From positions 1,116,001 to 1,180,000 of the forward strand of contig NZ_FNON01000002.1 of the NCBI RefSeq assembly GCF_900107045.1: a DNA stretch of 64,000 nucleotides. Direction: 5' to 3'. The position numbers and the translations under genes are program-made. The number at the start of each line of letters is the position of its first letter. Positions within the stretch are counted from its first letter, which is position 1. The notes under the pieces are model-generated. The model had not been told where the DNA came from and did not search any database. It saw only the letters and a list, made by a program, of their open reading frames with translations. The stretch comes from Amycolatopsis xylanica. GTDB lineage: Bacteria > Actinomycetota > Actinomycetes > Mycobacteriales > Pseudonocardiaceae. This document shows positions 16,974 through 25,342 of the stretch, one piece after another.

Positions 16974-18458
16974 ATGAAAGGCCGGATACACGCCGCAGCG
17001 TTGGCCGCGCTGCTTGTCGTGTCCGGCTGCTCGGCGGGCTCCAGTGCGACGGTCGCGACCGGTGGCGACTCCTTGTCTATCGGCTTCACGGCCGAGCCGC
17101 AGAACTTCGACTTCACGCGCACCGACGGCACCGCCATCCCGCAGGTGCTGCTCTACAACGTCTATGAAGGCCTGGTGAAGCTGGACGCGAGTGGCAAGAT
17201 CGTGCCGCTGCTCGCGAAGTCGTGGAAGATCAGCGAAGACCGTAAGACCTATGACTTCGAGCTCCAGCAAGGCGTCAAGTTCTCGAACGGCGCGCCGTTC
17301 ACCGCCGCGGACGTCAAATTCTCGCTGGAACGGGTGAAGACGGACTGGAAGATCTCCATCAAGTCCAAAATGGACGTCGTCGATCACGTCGAGGTGGTCG
17401 ATCCGGCGCACGCCAGGGTCGTGCTCACCAAGCCGAGCAACGGCTGGCTGTTCGACCTCACCGGCCGCGTCGGCGCGATGTTCAGCCCCAGCGGGGTCGC
17501 CGATCTCGCGAACACGCCGGTCGGCACGGGGCCGTACACGGTCGCCCAGCGGCGGCGCGGCGATTCGATCGTCTTGAAGCAGAATTCCGCTTACTGGGGC
17601 CCTAAACCCGCGTACTCCACGGTCTTCTTCAAGTACATCAAGGATCCGACCGCGCTGAACAACGCGCTGCTCAGCAACGGGATCGACGTGATCTCCGCGA
17701 TCACGGCGCCGGACTCGATACCGCAGTTCCAGAGTGACGACCGGTTCACCGTCGTCGAAGGCACCACGAACAGCGAGGTCACCCTCGCGATCAACAACGC
17801 GAGGCTCAAGGACGTCCGGGTGCGCCAGGCGCTCACCTACGCGATCGACCGGAAAGCCTTGCTGGACACGGCATGGGCAGGCCGCGGCACGCTCATCGGC
17901 AGCATGGTCCCGCCGACGGATCCCTGGTACGAGGACCTTTCCGGCAAGTACCCGTACGACCCGGCGAAGGCCAAAGCCTTACTCGCCGAGGCAGGCCAGC
18001 CGAATCTCAGCCTCCGCCTGCGGATCCCCAACCTGCCGTACGCGCTTTCCGCGGCGCAGGTGATCGCTTCGCAGCTGGACGATGTCGGCGTCAACGTCAC
18101 CATCGAGCCGCTCGACTTCCCCGCGGTGTGGCTCAAGCAGGTCTTCACCGACCACGACTACGACCTCTCGATCATCCAGCACGTCGAGGCGCGGGACATC
18201 ACGACGTTCGGGAATCCCAAGTTCTACTGGGGCTACGACAACCCGAAGGTCAAGAGCCTGCTCGCACAGGCGGACACCGGCACCGAGGAGCAGCAGGTCA
18301 CCGCCATGCGCGAGGTCGCGCGGCAGCTCAACGCCGACGCCGCCGCCGACTGGCTGTTCCTCTTCCCCAACGTGATCGTGGCGAAGACCAAGGTCACCGG
18401 GTTCGCCAAGAACCAGGTGAGCGAGTCCTTCGATGTCACGGGATTGGGGAAGAAATGA
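16974..18458 (+). CDS. Family 5 extracellular solute-binding lipoprotein (peptide/opine type)
   Basis: 494-residue SBP. The N-terminus has a lipoprotein signal with lipobox VSGC (Cys at about 19). Family-5 signatures follow: NVYEGLVKLDASGKIVPLLAKSW, YDFELQQGVKFSNGAPFTAADVKFSLERV, GTGPYTV and DVRVRQALTYAIDRKALL. It delivers peptides, opines or similar amides to the membrane permeases. The ATG follows a GGAGGAGGG site. It contains a TTA leucine codon at 17979-17981. First gene of the GntR-controlled operon, with a stop-start ATGA overlap to the permease. Confidence 0.94.
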   Translation: MKGRIHAAALAALLVVSGCSAGSSATVATGGDSLSIGFTAEPQNFDFTRTDGTAIPQVLLYNVYEGLVKLDASGKIVPLLAKSWKISEDRKTYDFELQQGVKFSNGAPFTAADVKFSLERVKTDWKISIKSKMDVVDHVEVVDPAHARVVLTKPSNGWLFDLTGRVGAMFSPSGVADLANTPVGTGPYTVAQRRRGDSIVLKQNSAYWGPKPAYSTVFFKYIKDPTALNNALLSNGIDVISAITAPDSIPQFQSDDRFTVVEGTTNSEVTLAINNARLKDVRVRQALTYAIDRKALLDTAWAGRGTLIGSMVPPTDPWYEDLSGKYPYDPAKAKALLAEAGQPNLSLRLRIPNLPYALSAAQVIASQLDDVGVNVTIEPLDFPAVWLKQVFTDHDYDLSIIQHVEARDITTFGNPKFYWGYDNPKVKSLLAQADTGTEEQQVTAMREVARQLNADAAADWLFLFPNVIVAKTKVTGFAKNQVSESFDVTGLGKK

Positions 18459-19402
18459 TCCCCAAGATCCTGCGGCGTACGGCGATCCTGCTGGTCAGTG
18501 TGTTCGTCGCGTCCATCGTGGTGTTCCTGTTCATGGCCGTCCTGCCCGGTGACCCGGCGCAGGTCGCGCTCGGCGTCAACGCGACCCCCGAGCTGCTCGC
18601 CAAGACCAGGCAGGATTTCGGGATCGACCGCCCGCTGCTCACGCAGTACTTCGACTGGATCGGCGGCGTGCTGCACGGCGACTTCGGCAAGTCGTACGTG
18701 ACGCGCGAGGCGATCGGGCCGCAGCTGCTGGACCGCTTCGGAGTGACGTTGTGGCTGGTCGGCGCGGGGATGCTGGTCGCGTTCCTGTTCGCGTTGCCGC
18801 TCGGCACCTTCGCCGCGGTCCGGCACCGGAAAGCCAGCGGTGCGGCCGTTTCCGGCCTGTCGCAGGTCGGCGTGGCGATCCCGGCCTTCCTTGCCGCGAT
18901 CCTGCTGGTCCAGATCTTCGCGGTCCAGCTGCGCTGGCTGCCGTCCGGCGGCTGGACTCCGCCCAACCAGGACGCGGGCGAGTTCATCCGCGGCTTGATC
19001 TTGCCCGCGCTGTCGCTCGGCTTGGTGCAGGGCGCGGTCCTCACCCGGTACGTGCGATCGGCGGTGCTCGACACACTCGGCCAGGACTACCTGCGCACCG
19101 CGCGCTCCAAAGGACTCCGCCCGTTCCAGGCGCTGTTCCGCCACGGCCTGCGCAACGCCGCCGTCCCGGTGGTGACCGTGCTCGGCCTGCAGCTCGCGAC
19201 GCTGCTGATCGGTGCGGTGGTCGTCGAGCGGGTGTTCGTGCTGCCCGGCCTGGGAAGCATGCTGCTCGACTCGGTCGCCGCGCGTGATCTGCTGACCGTG
19301 CAAGGCATCGTGCTCGTACTGGTGGTCGGCGTGCTGCTGATCAACTTCGTGGTCGACCTGCTGTACACCGTGCTCGACCCGAGGCTGCGAGGTGCGTCGT
19401 GA
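18455..19402 (+). CDS. ABC transporter permease, DppB/OppB type
   Basis: 315-residue inner-membrane permease with about six helices. The OppB signatures are LPGDPAQVALGVNATPELLAKTRQDFGIDRPLLTQY in the periplasmic loop (only partly quoted: residues run PGDPAQVALG to FGIDRPLL) and the EAA loop RTARSKGLRPFQALFRHGLR that contacts the ATPases. ATG 18455 overlaps the SBP stop (ATGA). It works with the DppC-type permease next to it and the two ATPases. Confidence 0.93.
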   Translation: MIPKILRRTAILLVSVFVASIVVFLFMAVLPGDPAQVALGVNATPELLAKTRQDFGIDRPLLTQYFDWIGGVLHGDFGKSYVTREAIGPQLLDRFGVTLWLVGAGMLVAFLFALPLGTFAAVRHRKASGAAVSGLSQVGVAIPAFLAAILLVQIFAVQLRWLPSGGWTPPNQDAGEFIRGLILPALSLGLVQGAVLTRYVRSAVLDTLGQDYLRTARSKGLRPFQALFRHGLRNAAVPVVTVLGLQLATLLIGAVVVERVFVLPGLGSMLLDSVAARDLLTVQGIVLVLVVGVLLINFVVDLLYTVLDPRLRGAS

Positions 19403-20208
19403 ACCGGACGCTGACCATCGGGAGCGTGCTCGTCGGCCTGGTGCTGCTCGCCGCGCTGGTGTCCTTCGCCTGGACGCCGTACGACCCGACCAAGATCGAC
19501 GCGGCGCACCGGCTGCTCGGGCCGAGCGCCGAGCACCTCTTCGGCACGGACCGGTTCGGCCGTGACGTGTTCAGCCAGCTCATGGTCGGCGCGCGCACCA
19601 CGTTGTACGTCGGCGTGGTCGCGGTCGGCATCGCCGCGCTCATCGGCACTCCGCTCGGAGTGCTCGCCGGGCTGGCGCCGCGGTGGCTCGGCGAGTTCGT
19701 CATGCGGGTCAACGATCTCGTGCTCGCCTTCCCGGCGCTGCTGCTGGCCATCATGTTCGGCGCGGTGTTCGGCGCCGACACGCTCACCGCGATGATCGCC
19801 ATCGGCATCGCGACCATCCCGTCCTTCGCCCGCATCGCACGCTCCGGCAGCCTGCAGGTGATGAGCACCGAGTACGTGCTCGCCGCGCGCTCGGCGGGCC
19901 GGTCGCGCACGAACATCGCCACCCGCCACGTGCTGCCGAACATCGGCGGACTGCTGATCGTCCAGTCCTCGGTCTCGTTCGCGATCGCCGTGCTGGCCGA
20001 AGCCGCGTTGTCGTTCCTGGGTTTCGGCACCCGGCCGCCCACTCCGTCATGGGGCCGGATGCTGCAGGAATCGCAAGACCTGCTGACGGCGCATCCGCGG
20101 CTCGCGCTGGTGCCCGGCATCGCGATCGCGGTGGCCGTGCTCGGCTTCAACCTCCTCGGCGACGGACTGCGAGACCGGCTCGACCCTCGATTGGCGGCGC
20201 GGTTATGA
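19399..20208 (+). CDS. ABC transporter permease, DppC/OppC type
   Basis: 269-residue second permease. It has the N-terminal helix and the family motif HLFGTDRFGRDVFSQLMVGAR, and the EAA loop LAARSAGRSRTNIATRHVLPN followed by LSFLGFGTRPPTPSWGRML. The GTG 19399 start overlaps the previous stop (GTGA). The last sense codon is a TTA leucine (20203-20205). It pairs with the DppB-type subunit to form the import channel. Confidence 0.93.
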   Translation: MNRTLTIGSVLVGLVLLAALVSFAWTPYDPTKIDAAHRLLGPSAEHLFGTDRFGRDVFSQLMVGARTTLYVGVVAVGIAALIGTPLGVLAGLAPRWLGEFVMRVNDLVLAFPALLLAIMFGAVFGADTLTAMIAIGIATIPSFARIARSGSLQVMSTEYVLAARSAGRSRTNIATRHVLPNIGGLLIVQSSVSFAIAVLAEAALSFLGFGTRPPTPSWGRMLQESQDLLTAHPRLALVPGIAIAVAVLGFNLLGDGLRDRLDPRLAARL

Positions 20209-20939
20209 CTCTCGTCGTCGAAGGTCTCGGTGTGTCCTCGCTGGTGCGGGACGTGTCGTTCGAGGTGGGCAAGGGCGAACGCGTCGGCTTGATCGGCGAG
20301 TCCGGCTCCGGCAAATCGTTGACCGCCTTGTCGATCATGGGTTTGCTGCCCGATGAGCTGACCGCCGTTGGCTCGGTGAAGCTCAGCGGCCGCGAGCTGC
20401 TCGGCGCACCCGAGCGTGAGCTGTCCCGGTTGCGCGGCGACGAGCTGTCGATGGTCTTCCAGGAGCCGATGACGGCGTTGAACCCGGCGATGCGGGTCGG
20501 CCGTCAGGTCACCGAGCCGGCGCGGTTGCGCGGCAAGCGTCCTGACGCAGCCGAGTTGCTCGAGTCCGTCGGCCTGCCCGCTGACGCGGTCCGCGCTTAT
20601 CCACACCAGCTTTCCGGTGGTCAGCGGCAGCGGGTCGTGCTCGCGATGGCGCTGGTCAACAACCCCGCGCTGCTCATCTGCGACGAGCCGACGACGGCGC
20701 TCGACGTGACCGTCCAGGCCCGGATCTTGGAGCTGATCCTCGCCGCCACGCGCGAACGCGAGACCGCGCTGCTGTTCATCACGCACGATCTCGCGGTCGT
20801 CGCCTCGGTCTGCGAGCGCGTGCTGGTGATGCTCGACGGCGAGATCGTCGAGGCGGGCACCACCCGCGAGGTGCTCACCGCCCCGCGCCACGACTACACG
20901 AAACGCCTGCTCGAAGCCTCGGATCTGGAGGCGTCATGA
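20205..20939 (+). CDS. Peptide-type ABC transporter ATP-binding protein (DppD-like), short
   Basis: 244 residues with Walker A GESGSGKS, Q-loop MVFQEPMTALNP, signature LSGGQRQR, Walker B LLICDEPTTALDV and switch THDLAVV. It is about 80 residues shorter than classical OppD/DppD and lacks the C-terminal oligo-HPY extension with its Cys-rich segment. ATGA overlaps join it to both neighbours. It energises uptake together with the next ATPase. Confidence 0.93.
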   Translation: MTLVVEGLGVSSLVRDVSFEVGKGERVGLIGESGSGKSLTALSIMGLLPDELTAVGSVKLSGRELLGAPERELSRLRGDELSMVFQEPMTALNPAMRVGRQVTEPARLRGKRPDAAELLESVGLPADAVRAYPHQLSGGQRQRVVLAMALVNNPALLICDEPTTALDVTVQARILELILAATRERETALLFITHDLAVVASVCERVLVMLDGEIVEAGTTREVLTAPRHDYTKRLLEASDLEAS

Positions 20940-21706
20940 GTCCGCTGATCGAAGTCCGCGACCTCGAACGCCGGTACAGCCGCCGCGACGTTCACGCGCT
21001 GCGCGGCGTCTCGTTCGAGGTCCAGCCCGGCGAGCGGTTCGGCATCGTCGGCGAGTCCGGCTCCGGCAAGTCCACTTTGGTCCGGCTGCTCGCCGCGCTC
21101 GACCAGCCGACGGCCGGCTCGGTCTCGTTCCGCGGCCGGCAGGTCACCGGCCTGCCCGAACGGCGGCTCAAGTTCCTGCGCTCCGAGCTGCAGATCGTCT
21201 TCCAGGACCCGATGGGTTCGCTGGATCCGCGGATGCGGGTCCGGGACATCATCAGCGAGCCGCTCGGCCACCGCGACCGCACGCGGGTCGCCGAGCTGCT
21301 CGAAGCCGTCGGCCTGCCCGCCGACGCCGGTGATCGCTACCCACATCAGTTCTCCGGCGGGCAGCGGCAGCGGATTTCGATCGCGCGGGCGCTCGCGCCG
21401 AAGCCCAGCGTGCTCGTCGCGGACGAGCCGGTCAGCGCGCTGGACGTCTCGGTGCGCAAGCAGATCCTCGACCTGCTGGCCTCCCTGGTCGAGCAGTTCC
21501 AGCTGACCCTCGTGTTCGTCTCGCACGATCTCGCGGTCGTCCGGCACGTCTGCGAAACGGTCGCGGTGATGCGTCGCGGCGAGATCGTCGAACTCGGCGC
21601 GGTCGGCCAGGTCTACGACGAGCCGCGCCACGAGTACACCCGCGAGCTGATCGCGGCCGCGCCCAGCCTGCGCAAGGCGCTGGCCGCATTGACGAAGGGG
21701 GAGTGA
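20936..21706 (+). CDS. Peptide-type ABC transporter ATP-binding protein (DppF-like), short
   Basis: 256 residues with Walker A GESGSGKST, Q-loop IVFQDPMGSLDPRMRVRDI, signature FSGGQRQR, Walker B LVADEPVSALDVSVRKQI and switch SHDLAVV. Like its partner it lacks a full oligo-HPY extension, keeping only the start of one (EPRHEYTRELIAAAP). ATG 20936 overlaps the previous stop; only one base separates its stop from the aldehyde dehydrogenase GTG. Confidence 0.93.
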   Translation: MSPLIEVRDLERRYSRRDVHALRGVSFEVQPGERFGIVGESGSGKSTLVRLLAALDQPTAGSVSFRGRQVTGLPERRLKFLRSELQIVFQDPMGSLDPRMRVRDIISEPLGHRDRTRVAELLEAVGLPADAGDRYPHQFSGGQRQRISIARALAPKPSVLVADEPVSALDVSVRKQILDLLASLVEQFQLTLVFVSHDLAVVRHVCETVAVMRRGEIVELGAVGQVYDEPRHEYTRELIAAAPSLRKALAALTKGE

Positions 21707-21707
21707 G

Positions 21708-23138
21708 GTGCCCTACCCCGAAGGACTGCCGATCGGCCCGGACTGGGTGTCCACTGAGGACAGTGCGCCGGTCGTCTTCCCGTTCAACGGCGACGTCGTC
21801 GGCCAGGCCCCGGTCGGCACGGCCGCACTCGCGAGGCGGGCGCTGGACGAGGCGGTCGCGATCGCCGACGTGGTCGCGAAACTGCCGTCGCGGACGCGCC
21901 GCGCGTTGCTGCTCGCGGTGGGCGCGGCCATCGAGGCACACCGCGAGGAGTTCGAGCGGATCTTGGTCGGCGAGACGGGAAAGCCGCTGGTCGACTGCCG
22001 CGTCGAGGTCGCACGCACGATCGTCACCTGGCATGCCGCCGCCGAAGAGGTCTCGCGGCTGCACGGCGAAACCGTGCCGCTGGACCTGCTGCCCTCGGGC
22101 GACGGTCTCGTCGGGTTCTGGACCCGCAGGCCGATCGGTGTGGTCGTCGGCATCGCGGGCTTCAACTACCCGCTGCTCTTGGCCTCGCACAAGATCGCCC
22201 CGTCGATCGCCGCGGGCTGCCCGGTCGTCTGCAAGCCCGCGCCGCAAACCCCGCTCGCGACGTTGTGGCTGGTCCATCTCGTCCGGCAGGCGGCCGCCGA
22301 ACTCGGCGTGCCCGCCGCGCTGGTCCAGCTCGTCACCGGTGGCGCGGACGTCGGCGAAACACTGGTCACCGATCGCCGCGTCGGCGCCGTGTCGTTCACC
22401 GGCTCCGCCGCGGTCGGGCATCTGATCGCCAAGAACGCCGCCCCGACGAAGACCCTGCTCGAACTCGGGTCGAACTCCGCGCTGGTCGTGGCGGGGGACG
22501 CCGATCTCGACGCGGCCGTCGACGCCGTGCTGCGCGGCGGTTTCTACGCCTCCGGCCAGGCCTGCATCTCGGTCCAGCGGGTGCTCGTGGTCGACGAGAT
22601 CGCCGACACGTTCGTCGAAGCGCTGCTCGGACGGCTCGGTGAGATCGTCATCGGCGACCCGCGCGAGGAGTCGACGCGGGTGTCCGCGCTCATCGATCCA
22701 CAGTCGACCGGCCGAGTGCTCGACTGGGTCGACAAAGCGACGAAAGCCGGAGCGAAGGTCGTCGGCGGCGGTCTCGAGGGGACGGTCCTCCGCCCGGCCG
22801 TGCTGCTCGACGTGCCGGACGGCGTCGACTGCTGGGACGAGGAGATCTTCGGCCCGGTCGTCTGCGTGCGCACGGTGCCCGATGTGGACACGGCGTTCGA
22901 CCAGGTCAACGCCTCGCGCTATGGACTCCACGCCAGCGTCTTCAGCCGTTCGCTCAAGACCGCGTTCGACGCGCTCGACCGGTTGCGGGTCGGCGGCGTG
23001 GTGGTCAACGAGGTGCCGGGCTTCCGCTCGGACACCATGCCGTACGGCGGGGTCAAGGACTCCGGCATCGGCAGGGAGGGGCCGCGCTTCGCGGTGGAGG
23101 AGCTGACCGTGACCAGGATGGCGGTGATCAGGCCGTGA
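21708..23138 (+). CDS. NAD(P)-dependent aldehyde dehydrogenase
   Basis: 476 residues of the ALDH superfamily, oxidising an aldehyde to the acid through a thiohemiacetal. Catalytic Cys286 sits in GFYASGQACISVQRV, the general base Glu252 in LLELGSNSALVV, and the cofactor region includes GIAGFNYPLLLASHKIAPS and FTGSAAVG. The GTG start follows a GGGGGAG-like site within the end of the ATPase gene. In this operon it probably oxidises an aldehyde freed from the imported substrate (inference). Confidence 0.93.
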   Translation: MPYPEGLPIGPDWVSTEDSAPVVFPFNGDVVGQAPVGTAALARRALDEAVAIADVVAKLPSRTRRALLLAVGAAIEAHREEFERILVGETGKPLVDCRVEVARTIVTWHAAAEEVSRLHGETVPLDLLPSGDGLVGFWTRRPIGVVVGIAGFNYPLLLASHKIAPSIAAGCPVVCKPAPQTPLATLWLVHLVRQAAAELGVPAALVQLVTGGADVGETLVTDRRVGAVSFTGSAAVGHLIAKNAAPTKTLLELGSNSALVVAGDADLDAAVDAVLRGGFYASGQACISVQRVLVVDEIADTFVEALLGRLGEIVIGDPREESTRVSALIDPQSTGRVLDWVDKATKAGAKVVGGGLEGTVLRPAVLLDVPDGVDCWDEEIFGPVVCVRTVPDVDTAFDQVNASRYGLHASVFSRSLKTAFDALDRLRVGGVVVNEVPGFRSDTMPYGGVKDSGIGREGPRFAVEELTVTRMAVIRP

Positions 23139-23902
23139 ACTACGAGAACCTGTTCCGGCTCGACGGCAGGCGCGCGCTCGTGCTCGGCGCGGGCAGCGGC
23201 ATTGGCCGCGAGTCCGCCAGAGCGCTCGCCGCGCAGGGCGCGTCGGTCGTCTGCGCCGACCGCGACCTCGGCGGTGCCAAGGAAACCGCCGCCCCGATCG
23301 GCGGCGAGGTCTACGAGATCGACCTGCTCGAACCTGGCGCCGCCGAGCGCGCGGCCGCCGAACTCGGAGCCGTCGACGTCGTCGTGCTGACGGCCGCGAC
23401 CAACGTCCGCAAACGCTTGCTCGACTACACCCGCGAAGAGTTCGACAAGGTCGTCGCGCTGAACCTGGGTGCCGCCTTCGACGTCGTCCGCGCGTTCGGC
23501 GCGGGCATGGTCGAGCGCGGCCGGGGCAGCATCATCGGCTTCTCGTCGATCAGGGGCACCACCGTCGAACCTGGTCAGGGCCCATACGCGGCCACCAAGT
23601 CCGGGCTGGTCCAGCTGCTCAGGACGGCCGCCGCCGAGTTCGGGCCGTCCGGCGTCCGGGTCAACGCGATCGCGCCCGGCGTCGTCGAGACGCCGTTGAC
23701 CGCGCAGATCAAGGCGAACCCTGACTGGTACCAGGCGTACGCGAGCAAGGGCGCGCTCGGCCGCTGGGCGCGTGCCGACGAGCTCGCCGGCGCCGTCGTG
23801 TACCTCGCGTCCGACGCGGCGAGTTTCGTGACCGGGGCCGTGCTGGCCGTGGACGGCGGCTGGACCGCGGTCGATGGCCGCTTCGAACCCCCGGCGTCGT
23901 AG
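23135..23902 (+). CDS. Short-chain dehydrogenase/reductase
   Basis: 255-residue classical SDR. It has the cofactor motif GAGSGIG near residue 19, active-site Ser in IIGFSSIRG, YAATK as the Tyr-x3-Lys dyad and the C-terminal FVTGAVLAVDGGW. The GTG start overlaps the ALDH stop. It probably catalyses a hydroxy/keto step upstream of the aldehyde dehydrogenase in the same catabolic route; substrate unknown. Confidence 0.93.
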   Translation: MNYENLFRLDGRRALVLGAGSGIGRESARALAAQGASVVCADRDLGGAKETAAPIGGEVYEIDLLEPGAAERAAAELGAVDVVVLTAATNVRKRLLDYTREEFDKVVALNLGAAFDVVRAFGAGMVERGRGSIIGFSSIRGTTVEPGQGPYAATKSGLVQLLRTAAAEFGPSGVRVNAIAPGVVETPLTAQIKANPDWYQAYASKGALGRWARADELAGAVVYLASDAASFVTGAVLAVDGGWTAVDGRFEPPAS

Positions 23903-23917
23903 AGAAGAGGCACCCGG

Positions 23918-25306
23918 ATGAGTGACGCGCTTGACCTTTCGGCCACCGAGCTCCGCGCCGCGTACGGCGCGGGCGCGCTGTCCCCGGTCGAGGTGACCGA
24001 AGCCGTCTTGGCTCGCGTCGAGACGCTCGAGCCGGTGCTCCACGCGCTCTACGCGTACGACCCGGCCGGCGCCAGGCTCGCGGCCGAGGCATCCGAAGCG
24101 CGCTGGCTCGCGGGCGAGCCGCTCGGCCCGATCGACGGCATCCCGCTGACGCTCAAGGAGAACATCGCGACCAAGGGCACCCCGGTCCCGCTGGGCACGG
24201 CCGCCACCGAGCTGATCCCGGCGAAGGCCGACGCCCCCGCGGCCGCGCGCGTGCGCGAGTCCGGCGGCGTGCTGCTCGGCAAGACGACCATGCCCGACTA
24301 CGGGATGCTGACCTCGGGACTTTCGAGTTTTCACGAGACCGCGCGCAACCCGTGGGACACCGCCCGCACGCCGGGCGGCTCCAGCGCGGGCGCCGCTTCG
24401 GCCGCCGCGGCCGGGTACGGACCGTTGCACGTCGGCACGGACATCGGCGGCTCGATCCGGCTGCCGGGTGGCTGGTGCGCCTTGGTCGGACTGAAGCCGA
24501 GCTTCGGCCGGGTGCCGGTCGACCCGCCGTTCCTCGGCCGGGTGGTCGGTCCGATGACCCGCACGGTCGCCGACACGGCGTTGCTGATGGAGGTGCTCGC
24601 GCGGCCGGACGGCCGCGATCACCTGAGCCTGCCGCCCGCGGAGATTCCTTGGCAGGACCTGGAAATCGACATCACCGGAAAACGGGTCGCGCTGCATCTC
24701 GACGCGGGACTGGGACTCGGCGTCGACCCCGAGATCCGGGCGGCGATTATCGACGCGGCTCGGCGCTTCGAGGCGGCAGGCGCGGTCGTCGAACCCCTCG
24801 ACCCGTTCCTGACCAGGGAAATGCTCGAAGGGCTCGACAAATTCTGGCGAGTGCGTGCCTGGTCGGATATCTCGGCGCTGCCGAAGGAACGCCAGGCGAG
24901 CGTGCTCCCGTACATCGCCGAATGGGCCGAGGGTGGCGCCTCGATCTCCGGACTCGACACCTATCGCGGTTTCGCGCAGATCGACGCGATGACCGTCGCG
25001 ACGCTGCGCGCCACCGAACAATTCGACTTCGTGCTCTCGCCGACTTGTCCTGTGTCAGCGCCACCTGCCGAATGGGCGTCGCCGACCAATGACCCGGGCC
25101 GACCGTTCGAGCACATCGGTTTCACGGTGCCGTACAACATGTCGGGGCAACCCGCTGTGAGCATCAATGCCGGATACACCAGCGAAAATCAGCCGATCGG
25201 GTTACAGATTGCCGCTCGACGATTCGACGACCTCGGTTTATTGCGGGTAGCCGCCCTTTTCGAGCGGCTGCGGGCCGCGCAGCACGAATTTCCCACTATT
25301 GCGTAG
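23918..25306 (+). CDS. Amidase-signature (AS) family amidase
   Basis: 462 residues with the Ser-cisSer-Lys triad: Lys80 in PLTLKEN, cis-Ser155 in TPGGSSAGAAS and nucleophile Ser179 in GTDIGGSIRLPGG. It hydrolyses a carboxamide to acid and ammonia. Last gene of the GntR-controlled operon, preceded by GAGAAGAGG. The 3' third is less GC-biased than the rest and has two TTA codons (25202-25204 and 25238-25240). Together with the importer it suggests use of an amide or modified amino-acid derivative as a nutrient. Confidence 0.94.
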   Translation: MSDALDLSATELRAAYGAGALSPVEVTEAVLARVETLEPVLHALYAYDPAGARLAAEASEARWLAGEPLGPIDGIPLTLKENIATKGTPVPLGTAATELIPAKADAPAAARVRESGGVLLGKTTMPDYGMLTSGLSSFHETARNPWDTARTPGGSSAGAASAAAAGYGPLHVGTDIGGSIRLPGGWCALVGLKPSFGRVPVDPPFLGRVVGPMTRTVADTALLMEVLARPDGRDHLSLPPAEIPWQDLEIDITGKRVALHLDAGLGLGVDPEIRAAIIDAARRFEAAGAVVEPLDPFLTREMLEGLDKFWRVRAWSDISALPKERQASVLPYIAEWAEGGASISGLDTYRGFAQIDAMTVATLRATEQFDFVLSPTCPVSAPPAEWASPTNDPGRPFEHIGFTVPYNMSGQPAVSINAGYTSENQPIGLQIAARRFDDLGLLRVAALFERLRAAQHEFPTIA

Positions 25307-25342
25307 TCCTTTTCGGCAATCACCCCTGCCACGATTGTCCGC

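Noticed and set aside
22919..25021. A 700-codon open frame antisense to SDR and amidase
   Set aside because: Codon-bias shadow of GC-rich genes; both sense genes have complete catalytic motifs.
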